48,714 nucleotides of DNA. Origin: Gemmatimonadota bacterium. GTDB lineage: Bacteria > Latescibacterota > UBA2968 > UBA8231. The position numbers were made by a program, and so were the translations under genes. Shown here piece by piece: positions 1 through 6,496 of this stretch. Each line of letters starts with the position of its first letter. Positions within the stretch are counted from its first letter, which is position 1. The stretch lies in assembly GCA_018672475.1 (NCBI GenBank), contig JABHFS010000090.1, positions 1-48,714 of the forward strand. Reading direction: 5' to 3'. The notes beneath the pieces were generated by a model that saw only the letters and a list, made by a program, of their open reading frames with translations, ran no database searches and was not told where the DNA came from.

Positions 1-2
1 AA

Positions 3-242
3 GGAACCGCAGAATTTGAGACATGTCGTATACATGGCAAGGGAGATGGTCATGCGAACGATGGCGTATCAGGGGGACATGCTCAGCCCGGCGCCCCGCA
101 CGGAGAAGAGGTTGAGGAAACGTGTTACGACGAATCCAATATAGAAATCGATTGCAATGGGCACGAGAACGACGCCGTTGAGTACGGCGAAGAGGTTGGG
201 TACGACGACGACGACGAGTCTGAGAACGACGCCGGTGAGTAG
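3..242 (+). CDS. Partial acidic ORF, open at the left edge
   Basis: A reading frame runs without stops from the window edge to TAG at 240-242 (79 codons visible). The last 45 residues are strongly acidic, with repeated E-x-D/N-D-A units such as HENDAVEYGEE and DDDDESENDAGE. The 13-base unit GAGAACGACGCCG occurs three times (165-177, 222-234, 257-269). The third copy lies after the stop in another frame, which reads DEVEYENDADTD and then runs straight into the transposase fragment at about 273. This suggests an acidic repeat tail that was frameshifted near 236 and then truncated by an insertion. No family is recognised; it may be only low-complexity DNA. Confidence 0.3.
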   Translation, partial: GTAEFETCRIHGKGDGHANDGVSGGHAQPGAPHGEEVEETCYDESNIEIDCNGHENDAVEYGEEVGYDDDDESENDAGE

Positions 243-272
243 ATGAAGTCGAGTACGAGAACGACGCCGACA

Positions 273-583
273 CCGATGTCACCGCAGTGCTGAAACAAGC
301 TGGGGTGCAAATCTCAATGGATGGCAAGGGGCGGTGGATGGACAACGTCTTCATCGAACGTCTCTGGCGCTCTCTCAAATACGAGTGCGTTTACCTACAC
401 GCTTTCCAGGACGGGCTTCAAGCCCGACAGGCCATCGACGCGTGGTTGCGGTACTACAACGAGGAACGACCTCACTCATTCCTTACCGGTGACAGGACAC
501 CCATGGAGGAAGGTGGTTTCAACTTTGAAGTGCACAATGATGTTTCAGGATCTTTCCGGTTGAAAGATCTGTTGTGGAGTTAA
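273..583 (+). pseudogene. IS3-family transposase orfB, C-terminal fragment
   Basis: The frame encodes the end of an IS3-type DDE integrase: a GRWMDNVFIERLWRSLKYE block, which holds the last catalytic Glu region, followed by YYNEERPHS and a short tail to TAA at 581-583. The N-terminal helix-turn-helix region and the first two catalytic Asp residues are missing. Upstream sequence is the acidic repeat of the neighbouring ORF in the same frame, so the apparent start is an artefact of fusion. It is a dead IS remnant. The identification as IS3 family is firm; the subgroup is not assigned. Confidence 0.8.
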
Positions 584-694
584 AAATTTCAATCCTTTTC
601 TTGGTCTTTGATTAAGTCGCTTTTGAATCTGATCGAGTTTGGCTTGACGGATGATTTTAAAATTGGTGCCCTTTGGAAAATACTGTCTCAATAA

Positions 695-1069
695 GCCGTT
701 GATATTTTCGCTGAGGCCGCGCGGGCTTCCATCCTCACCGGTCGTATACCTTCAAACCACGGCGTGCTCGACTGGCTGCGCGGCGGCGCCATGAAGGGCG
801 ACCAGAAACAAAAACGAATAGATCCTGCCCTCAGCCAAGACCCAAGTGACGGCAATGAGCCGATTGAATATCTGGAGGGCATAAAAGGCTATACCGATTA
901 TCTCGCGGAAAACGGCTATGTCTGCGGGCTGAGCGGCAAGTGGCACTTGGGGCACAGCGTAAAACCGCAAAAGAGCTTTGACATGTGGTTCCCCTGTGGC
1001 TCTGGCATGACTTCCCTGATTTGCCCCACTGACGGCGAGACTATTTCTTCATCGATAAAGAGTAGGCTC
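695..1069 (+). pseudogene. Sulfatase fragment (arylsulfatase A-like), decayed
   Basis: From about 695 the frame reads RASILTGRIPSNHGVLDWLR and, some 70 residues on, YVCGLSGKWHLGHSVKPQKSF. Both are characteristic blocks of the sulfatase (alkaline phosphatase superfamily) N-terminal half. The formylglycine Cys and the metal-binding N-terminus are lost: where C-x-P-S-R should stand, the sequence reads FAEAAR, so a junction lies close to 715-722. After about 1010 the sulfatase similarity fades and the frame runs into an IS3 orfA start at 1070. Fragments on both sides are transposon-derived, so the gene was probably cut by insertions. Five intact sulfatases lie 36-48 kb further on; this copy is a different, divergent member. 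Confidence 0.7.
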
Positions 1070-1255
1070 ATGAAACAAAAGCAGCACAGCACTGAAGAGA
1101 TTATCCGTATTTTGCGTCAGGCCGAAACCGATGCAACGATCGACTCAGTTTGCCGTGAACATAATGTTTCCAAAGCGACATTCCACCGCTGGAAACGCAA
1201 ATACGGCGACATGGATATAGCGGATGCCAAACGGCTTAAAGAGTTGGAACCAAAG
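1070..1255 (+). pseudogene. IS3-family transposase orfA, truncated
   Basis: ATG at 1070 opens a sequence typical of IS3 orfA proteins: MKQKQHSTEEIIRILRQAE, then a helix-turn-helix (SVCREHNVSKATFHRWKRKYG) and the start of the leucine-zipper stretch (KRLKELE). At about 1250 the leucine-rich helix ends abruptly and unrelated sequence follows to a stop at 1340-1342. The normal length is about 88 residues and about 60 remain. No matching orfB follows on this strand; the next orfB remnant is on the opposite strand, so these belong to different elements or one part was inverted. Confidence 0.7.
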
Positions 1256-1335
1256 TTAGTCGAAATAGGCGAAGACGACGGCGAGCAGTTGCTCTCCGGC
1301 TTGCTGACAAGAAGCGAAGCACCATTGGGCGGGCC

Positions 1336-1806
1336 CCAATAATTGGCCCATTTAGGGTGGTGAGTATTTTGGTATGTATAAAGTCTTCTGGGCTTAGATA
1401 GCCTAATTGACTATGGGGCCTTTCTTGATTGTAATGTTGACGCCAATCTGCGATGACCACTCGGGCTTCGCGCAGATTCAGTAGCATTTCCCGACTTAGA
1501 CATTCGTCGCGGAAACGAGAATGAAAACTTTCGATATATCCATTTTGCCACGGACTACCCATATCAATATAGATCGTCTTGATGCGGTTGTCTCTTAGCC
1601 ATTGTTGCACTGTGACGGCGATAAATTCAGGGCCATTGTCACTGCGAATATGGCCGGGCACGCCAAACTGGATCATCGCTTGTTCCAACACGCCTAAAAC
1701 CTGCGGCGCCGTAATCTGCCGTTCGACCTGGATGGCCAAGCACTAGCGACTATACTCATCCAGCAACGTCAACATTTTCAAGGTGCCACCGCTGTCGGTT
1801 CGATCT
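1336..1806 (-). pseudogene. IS3-family transposase orfB fragment with internal stop
   Basis: On the minus strand the frame gives the C-terminal half of an IS3 DDE integrase: TDSGGTLKMLTLLDEYSR, then FGVPGHIRSDNGPEFIA with the second catalytic Asp, then NGYIESFHSRFRDECL with the catalytic Glu, and ERPHSQLGYLSPEDF. A TAG stop at 1743-1745 splits DEYSR from the following C-L-A-I-Q; homologous elements usually carry Glu there, so a single GAG-to-TAG change is likely. The N-terminal half is absent because the IS407-type element starts at about 1808, inside this gene. The natural C-terminal end is not certain; similarity stops near 1340. Confidence 0.75.
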
Positions 1807-1882
1807 GGTCTCTCCCCCCCAAGCTGTACCAGTTGGATTGCGAGTAAAAACGCGCTATTTTGAGGTCGGAAGGAGTCCGATC

Positions 1883-2149
1883 ATGAAAGGAAAACGCTTC
1901 ACTGAAGAGCAAATCGCCTTTGCCTTGCGGCAAGCAGAAAGCGGCGTGCCGGTGGTCGAGATCTGCCGTAAAATGGAGATCAGCGAAGCCACGTTTTACC
2001 GATGGAAGAAGAAATTCGCTGGTATGGGCGTCGCCGAATTGCGCCGCCTAAAACAGTTAGAAGAAGAAAACCGCAAGCTCAAACAATTAGTGGCCGATCT
2101 GTCGCTGGACAAGCACATGCTCCAGGATGTACTGAAAAAAAAATGGTAA
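1883..2149 (+). CDS. IS407-type transposase OrfA
   Basis: This 88-residue protein starts MKGKRFTEEQIAFALRQAE, with a helix-turn-helix at about residues 15-45 (VVEICRKMEISEATFYRWKK) and then a Leu/Glu/Lys-rich zipper (LRRLKQLEEENRKLKQL). It binds the terminal repeats of the element and dimerises in related IS3 elements. ATG 1883 is preferred over an in-frame GTG at 1838 because AAGGAG lies at 1870-1875, seven bases upstream, and because the product then matches the usual IS407 OrfA start. It ends LKKKW at TAA 2147-2149, directly over the orfB start. Confidence 0.85.
   Translation: MKGKRFTEEQIAFALRQAESGVPVVEICRKMEISEATFYRWKKKFAGMGVAELRRLKQLEEENRKLKQLVADLSLDKHMLQDVLKKKW
2135..2143 (+). promoter_or_regulatory. 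A9 programmed -1 frameshift site between orfA and orfB
   Basis: Nine consecutive A residues stand at the end of orfA, read as three Lys codons, followed by TGGTAA. A slip of one base backwards enters the orfB frame, which itself has ATG at 2143-2145 overlapping the last A. In IS3-family elements such A runs produce the OrfAB fusion transposase. The site is directly visible; its use is inferred from the family. Confidence 0.7.
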
Positions 2150-2982
2150 AACCAGCGATACAACGACCGATGGTCGAGTATCTTACCGCAAGCTATGGCC
2201 TGAGTGTCCGACGCGCATGTCGGGTCCTTCCTCTAGCTCGCTCGACCTACAAGTATCAAAGTAGAGCCCCTCAGCATACGGCGTTACGTCAACGCATCCG
2301 CGATCTGGCGCTGAGTCGAGTCGGCTGGGGCTATCGACGATTGACCACGGTGCTACAACGCGAGGGCTGGTCGGTGGGGCGGAAGTTAGTCTATCGGCTC
2401 TATCGGGAGGAAAACCTCCTTCTACGTCCCAAAAAACGGCGGCGGCGCGTCAGCCATCAAGCTCGGGTGTTACAGTCCACGCCGCATCAACTCAATGAGC
2501 AGTGGAGTATGGATTTTATGAGTGATGCGCTCGTGGATGGTCGTCGAATCCGAGTGTTAACAATAGTCGATGACTTTAGTCGTGAGAGTGTATACATCGG
2601 GGTTGGGTCTCATTTTCGGGGTATCCAAGTAGCGCAGACCTTGGCCAGCGTGGCCCGGCAGCGATCGGCACCGAAGAAAATTAGAGTCGATAATGGTCCA
2701 GAATTTACATCCGTTGCCCTGGACCAATGGGCCTATTGGAACGAAGTCCAGTTGGTCTTTTCGAGACCGGCTACCCCAACGGATAACGCCCACATCGAGT
2801 CCTTTAATGCGCGTTTGCGGCAGGAGTGCCTTAATGCCCATTGGTTTGAATCCATCGAGGAGGCACGAGGTAAAATCAGGACGTGGCAACAGCAATATAA
2901 CGAGGAACATCCTCACAGCGCGTTAGGTTATTTAACGCCGAACGCCTTTGCAAAAACACATGCTAATACGCCTCAAAAATAG
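2143..2982 (+). CDS. IS407-type transposase OrfB (DDE integrase)
   Basis: This 279-residue protein is a complete IS3-type catalytic subunit. The N-terminal part has an HTH_21-like region (GYRRLTTVLQREGWSVGRK). The integrase core shows the three acidic residues: WSMDFMSDAL (first Asp), IRVDNGPEFTS (second Asp) and DNAHIESFNARLRQECL (Glu). The C-terminus carries the usual YNEEHPHSALGYLTP block. It is probably made mainly as an OrfAB fusion through the A9 site just upstream, although ATG 2143 allows separate initiation. No frameshift or stop is seen. Confidence 0.9.
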   Translation: MVKPAIQRPMVEYLTASYGLSVRRACRVLPLARSTYKYQSRAPQHTALRQRIRDLALSRVGWGYRRLTTVLQREGWSVGRKLVYRLYREENLLLRPKKRRRRVSHQARVLQSTPHQLNEQWSMDFMSDALVDGRRIRVLTIVDDFSRESVYIGVGSHFRGIQVAQTLASVARQRSAPKKIRVDNGPEFTSVALDQWAYWNEVQLVFSRPATPTDNAHIESFNARLRQECLNAHWFESIEEARGKIRTWQQQYNEEHPHSALGYLTPNAFAKTHANTPQK

Positions 2983-3085
2983 AGCCCAACTCTCACGCTG
3001 AATGGTACCAAAATGGGGAGCAGCCTAGGTCTAAGAAATACTCACACTATAAATGGGGCAACTATCGAAGGTCACGCCAAGGGCT

Positions 3086-4132
3086 CTAATGGACAGCGGT
3101 CATATTTTTAAAACCGGCTTCTACCGCCTGAATCCGCTTTTTATTCCAAAACCCAATCCCGGAAAATTGCTGCAAAATCAGCTGATTATTGTGTCTAAAA
3201 CAGAGAAAATATAGGATGCTTGACTTGAGCCTCCGCTCCTCCACTGCCACCGTCAGATTGGTTAAGGGCACGCGAAGTTCCTCAAGTATATCCCCACGCA
3301 ACACCGATATATGGCATGAATCTTCCTCAAATTGCAACCTGGTGAGGTAGTCTCGCACCTGTTTGCGATAGTAGAAATAATTCACGAAACCCAGCGATAT
3401 GAATGTACCGGCAAAAAGTAACAACCCATTTTGAAATACAATGCCCAGGACCCATAATGCCCCGACCTGAGGTAATAAAAGAAGCTTGATCATGCGCCAG
3501 GAAGTTTGTTTCATCCGCTCTTCATAGCTCAGGAGCTCATCTAACGGCATTTCGATAACCTCCCGGTTTTCGATTTTGGCTCTCAGGTTATCGTGGGGGA
3601 TTTTGCTCTGATCCTTCGGTTTTGGGATCGCGTTTTTTCGACTCTCTCTCAAGATCATGAACACGGTTCCGAAAATGGTAAGCCAGATACCAGAGAAGTA
3701 TCGCGTGTGCATCACACCCGATATTCTCTCTGCTTGCTCAAAGCTCTCACGGTCTGAAAAGGTCTCGACCACCGTCGAACGATTCATCATCACAAACTCG
3801 CTGTTCGACTCGGCGAACGTTCCCAGGTGGGGAAGCGCGTCGATAAAACAATATCCGGTATAGAATCCCAATAGTACCAATAGCCCAAGCGGCCATACTG
3901 ACTTCAACATGATCTGATTAATTTCCGTCGTATTTATTTTTTCGAGTCTGAACACGACGATCAAAAGGAATCCTGAAGCGATAGCCAGTAGGTGTAAAAT
4001 AAAAATAAATGGATAGTCTTTTTCTAAGTTGATATCGCGTAACGTCGCAATATGGATACCGGTGCTGACGAGCAAGCCGAAGCCCGACATATAAGAAAGC
4101 ACAGACCTGAGCTTTTTTCGCTCTGGGTTCAT
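3086..4132 (-). CDS. Multi-pass membrane protein, unknown function
   Basis: A 348-residue protein of unrecognised family. Hydrophobic segments that could span the membrane lie at about 13-31, 40-60, 78-95, 147-162, 213-229 and 233-252. The segment between the third and fourth contains the probable extracytoplasmic Ser/Glu-rich loop, and the segment around 165-210 is charged and hydrophilic. The C-terminal 90 residues look soluble and contain an R-x-D-Y-L-T-R-L helix. Only one base separates its ATG from the stop of a 49-codon ORF upstream, which points to co-translation. Base composition here is noticeably more AT-rich than in the helicase and later clusters, consistent with an acquired island. 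No function is proposed. Confidence 0.65.
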   Translation of the reverse strand: MNPERKKLRSVLSYMSGFGLLVSTGIHIATLRDINLEKDYPFIFILHLLAIASGFLLIVVFRLEKINTTEINQIMLKSVWPLGLLVLLGFYTGYCFIDALPHLGTFAESNSEFVMMNRSTVVETFSDRESFEQAERISGVMHTRYFSGIWLTIFGTVFMILRESRKNAIPKPKDQSKIPHDNLRAKIENREVIEMPLDELLSYEERMKQTSWRMIKLLLLPQVGALWVLGIVFQNGLLLFAGTFISLGFVNYFYYRKQVRDYLTRLQFEEDSCHISVLRGDILEELRVPLTNLTVAVEERRLKSSILYFLCFRHNNQLILQQFSGIGFWNKKRIQAVEAGFKNMTAVH

Positions 4133-4133
4133 A

Positions 4134-4283
4134 TCATTCTTTTTCTACATTAGAGTTGTCGCGAAATCGGATTGTTTCAAATGAATGGGTATCACACCAC
4201 TTGCCATTCGGGGTGCATAACTTACCGAGCCATTTCTTTCTCAATACGCCATTTTGTTTGCTGGCAATAAGAATTCGTGCCAT
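4134..4283 (-). CDS. Small ORF, 49 residues, coupled to the membrane protein
   Basis: The minus strand has ATG at 4283-4281 and TGA at 4136-4134, giving MARILIASKQNGVLRKKW and ending NSNVEKE. An alternative ATG four codons upstream (4292) would add MES. The stop is one base from the next start codon (4132). A GGAGAG stretch sits just upstream of the ATG. The product is basic, with a TPNGKWCDTHSFE segment that recalls no family I can name. The tight spacing is the main argument that it is real; chance cannot be excluded for an ORF this short. Confidence 0.4.
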   Translation of the reverse strand: MARILIASKQNGVLRKKWLGKLCTPNGKWCDTHSFETIRFRDNSNVEKE

Positions 4284-4432
4284 ACTCTCCATCTGTTGTT
4301 TGAACGCTCTTAGTTAGTCTATAGTGATCTACTATTTGTCACTAGTGCCTCGTAGACATATTGAATCCATTTCCCACCATCTGGAATTTTCTGTCAGTCT
4401 ATGACAGCTTAAGGCGTTAGTCGAACAATCCT

Positions 4433-5326
4433 CTATACATGTATTCCGCCGCTATATATGTCGCCCGCCGCTATAATCTCTTCGACCATCTTGTATGTCG
4501 CTTCATCTTTTTCTATGCGTTTTGAAATAATAGCGAGTTTATTTCTTACGTCATTGACGGCTGGAACCGTTGTGGCCAAGTCGATGAGAGGTGTGTCATC
4601 TTTTTGCATCACCTTACCAGCAACAATAGGTGCTTGCATATAATTTCCAAAATGAATTAGTCTCCGTATGAAATTGTATGCGGCACCCTCCGGGTTAAAT
4701 GCATTCTCAAGTATTTTACTTCTCATTTCATCCTCCTGACACGCGATTCTGCAGAGTGGTAGGGATATTTCGACGTGCGCTCTATCCCTCTTGCCGAGCG
4801 CAGATAGTGCGCTGCTATTCTCTTGATAGCTTTTCCAGAAAACATTGAATGCATTTTCCGCCGTTTGGAATTTACCATCCATCAATTTTATCTGTGGTTT
4901 CCCATCGGAGATAAGGGATATCGCAGCCGCACCAACGTCTTTAGCGTTACCGTCGTTGATCGATTTTGGAGCCTCATCATCGATATAGCTCCAGACATGA
5001 GGCTGCAAGGCATTATGGGCAGATTCCCTGTTTGAATAGGTGCTTTCAGCCGCAAGAAACAAGCCTACGGCGCCTAGTGCACCAGCCGCGATTGGGCCGG
5101 AAGCCGTCACAGCAAACGCACCCGCTGCACCTACAGCACACGCGATGGTGCAAGAAGCGCTAATCGTCCCGCCAACTAAAGCCACTTTATCTGCTGCTTC
5201 TAACGCGCTCTCACCCCTGGTCATGCTTTGGAATTTTTGCGAGAGCGAATGCCTGACTCTTCTTGTCATGGAAACGTTTGTGCTACCTGGCGTTTTGAAT
5301 GGACTGAACGTGGTGTTTTCTGGCAT
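4433..5326 (-). CDS. Hypothetical protein with Gly/Ala-rich membrane hairpin
   Basis: A 297-residue protein of unrecognised family. The first 45 residues are Ser/Thr/Arg-rich and hydrophilic. Residues about 47-95 are dominated by Gly, Ala and small hydrophobics (VALVGGTISASCTIACAVG, then AAGAFAVTASGPIAAGALG), forming a likely two-helix membrane-inserting hairpin. This is followed by a soluble 200-residue region with N-A-F-N-V-F-W-K-S-Y and a charged C-terminal helix (KLAIISKRIEKDEATYKMVEE). The size and the hairpin resemble secreted or membrane-inserting effectors and colicin-like proteins, but no motif proves this. It is read on the same strand as the 348-residue membrane protein, 300 bases away, in the same AT-rich stretch. 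Confidence 0.6.
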   Translation of the reverse strand: MPENTTFSPFKTPGSTNVSMTRRVRHSLSQKFQSMTRGESALEAADKVALVGGTISASCTIACAVGAAGAFAVTASGPIAAGALGAVGLFLAAESTYSNRESAHNALQPHVWSYIDDEAPKSINDGNAKDVGAAAISLISDGKPQIKLMDGKFQTAENAFNVFWKSYQENSSALSALGKRDRAHVEISLPLCRIACQEDEMRSKILENAFNPEGAAYNFIRRLIHFGNYMQAPIVAGKVMQKDDTPLIDLATTVPAVNDVRNKLAIISKRIEKDEATYKMVEEIIAAGDIYSGGIHV

Positions 5327-5527
5327 TGGTGTATCTCCATTTATTGAGCAACCCCTAGTATTTTAACAGCGAATGCTGACCTGAACTAAGCGGGCGCTAA
5401 AGGCGCTGGTTTTAAAACACGCGTTGGGGGCCGCTCCAGTTCAAAAGCCTCGTTCTATACCCACAGCTCTACATCCGGAATTGGTTTGACCATTTCGGAA
5501 TCGAAAATACTCGACTTGTAGCAAATA

Positions 5528-5550
5528 AGCTCGCCGACTTTCGGCGAGCT
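5528..5550. other. Perfect 10-bp inverted repeat, 3-base loop
   Basis: The arms AGCTCGCCGA and TCGGCGAGCT flank the loop CTT. It is AT-rich on both sides (AAATA before, ATTTA after) but has no run of T, so it is not a standard intrinsic terminator. It could be a protein-binding palindrome or an RNA hairpin. No gene end is nearby on either strand within 170 bases. Confidence 0.5.
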
Positions 5551-6097
5551 ATTTACTAACGGTTACGCAAAATCGTAGTGTCCCTGCAGAGTTGCTCCGA
5601 ATCCAAGCGCATTGTGTTAGGCTTAGTTGGGCACGATAGAGTAGTTCTTTATGCATTCTCGCCTCAACAAGCCGAGATCTGACACCGCCTCGACAGAATC
5701 GGTGTACCCGGCCTGTCTCGGAATGAATGCGATGAAGTTTATTCCGACATCAAACACCTGAGGACGACCGGTTTCATGGGCTCGATACATAAGATCTATA
5801 AAGAACTTTTTAGAGGGTCAGGTCAAGCGGTTCGAGGGTAATTGGAGCAGTCTGGCGTGCGATACGTACTCGAGGTCGTGGTGGATGCCGCCCTTGGCTG
5901 CCCGTCCGTTCCCGACTCGGTGCATCACGATGGACGAAAGAAGCTGTGAACAGGACCGATGGGCAAGAAATGTAGGAATCAACGTAATCGGCATATCGAC
6001 GCCTGCTTTGCTGGCACTCCTAAGACCATAAAAACGTGTTTGATATATATGTCAGGGGAAATGGGGTTTGTTTTTACGTAGACTTACGACAGGAAAA

Positions 6098-6124
6098 ATA
6101 ACCTCTTGAGAAATAAGAGGTTAT
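6098..6124. other. Perfect 10-bp inverted repeat, 7-base loop
   Basis: The arms ATAACCTCTT and AAGAGGTTAT flank a GAGAAAT loop. The stem is AT-rich and has no T tract. It lies 40 bases before the terminator-like hairpin at 6163, so the two may belong to one untranslated transcript or to an operator region. Confidence 0.45.
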
Positions 6125-6162
6125 AAAATGGTGGAATGATCGGAATCGAATTGATAGGAGCT

Positions 6163-6192
6163 AGTCACGTGTAGCGTGACTTTTGTTTCTTT
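6163..6192 (+). terminator. Intrinsic-terminator-like hairpin without an obvious gene
   Basis: The arms AGTCACG and CGTGACT flank a TGTAG loop and are followed at once by TTTTGTTTCTTT. The order stem then T-rich tract fits termination of a plus-strand transcript. No protein gene precedes it on that strand within 2.5 kb, which hints at a small RNA or a lost gene. Confidence 0.45.
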
Positions 6193-6496
6193 AAAAATTA
6201 CGGCTGTTTATATTATAGGTTACCGTGTTGCTGCCACTAGTATGCCCTAAATTGGGGAAAATCTCCTAAATGAATACCCTGTCATTACATCAGAGGTTAT
6301 TTTCTTTACTGATCTAACACCCTGTCCAGTGCGCCCTGCAAGTTGCCATCGACTCAGCAGCACGCAGAGGAATGCCTTGTCGATAACCGGAATAATCCAG
6401 AACAGGAAAATCCCTTTTGAGCAGAGATCTCCGCATATATAGCCCGGCCTGTGCGATCACCGTGGACCCGTGTCTCCCAGGCAATTGGCACGGCCC

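Larger units (their letters stand above)
1808..3026 (+). mobile_element. IS3-family insertion sequence, IS407-type, apparently intact
   Basis: The element contains overlapping orfA and orfB with a poly-A slippage site between them. Imperfect terminal inverted repeats can be seen: left about 1808-1833 (CTCCCC, then a short spacer, then GTACCA) and right about 3003-3026 (the reverse complement reads GCTCCCC, then spacer, then GGTACCA). The element sits inside the minus-strand orfB remnant at its left end, so it is a nested insertion. The exact ends and the target duplication could not be settled by eye. Both reading frames look undamaged, so it may still be active. Confidence 0.7.
5327..6496. 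other. Long non-coding stretch with three hairpins
   Basis: About 1.17 kb without a convincing gene. Short frames of about 36-50 codons exist, for example around 5650-5850, but none shows a ribosome binding site or a recognisable family. The stretch contains perfect inverted repeats at 5528-5550, 6098-6124 and 6163-6181. It separates the AT-rich left island from the GC-richer helicase gene. It may hold a decayed gene or an untranslated RNA; nothing firmer can be said from the sequence. Confidence 0.5.

Noticed and set aside
1320..1345. Palindrome-like GGGCCCCAATAATTGG
   Set aside because: It lies at the junction of IS remnants and is best read as part of a decayed terminal repeat, not an operator.
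4390..4410. Small hairpin CTGTCA-GTCTA-TGACAG
   Set aside because: Only six pairs and no T tract on either strand, so it is not supported as a terminator.
5651..5850. Short ORFs in the non-coding stretch
   Set aside because: Lengths of only about 36-50 codons, no ribosome site and no family likeness.
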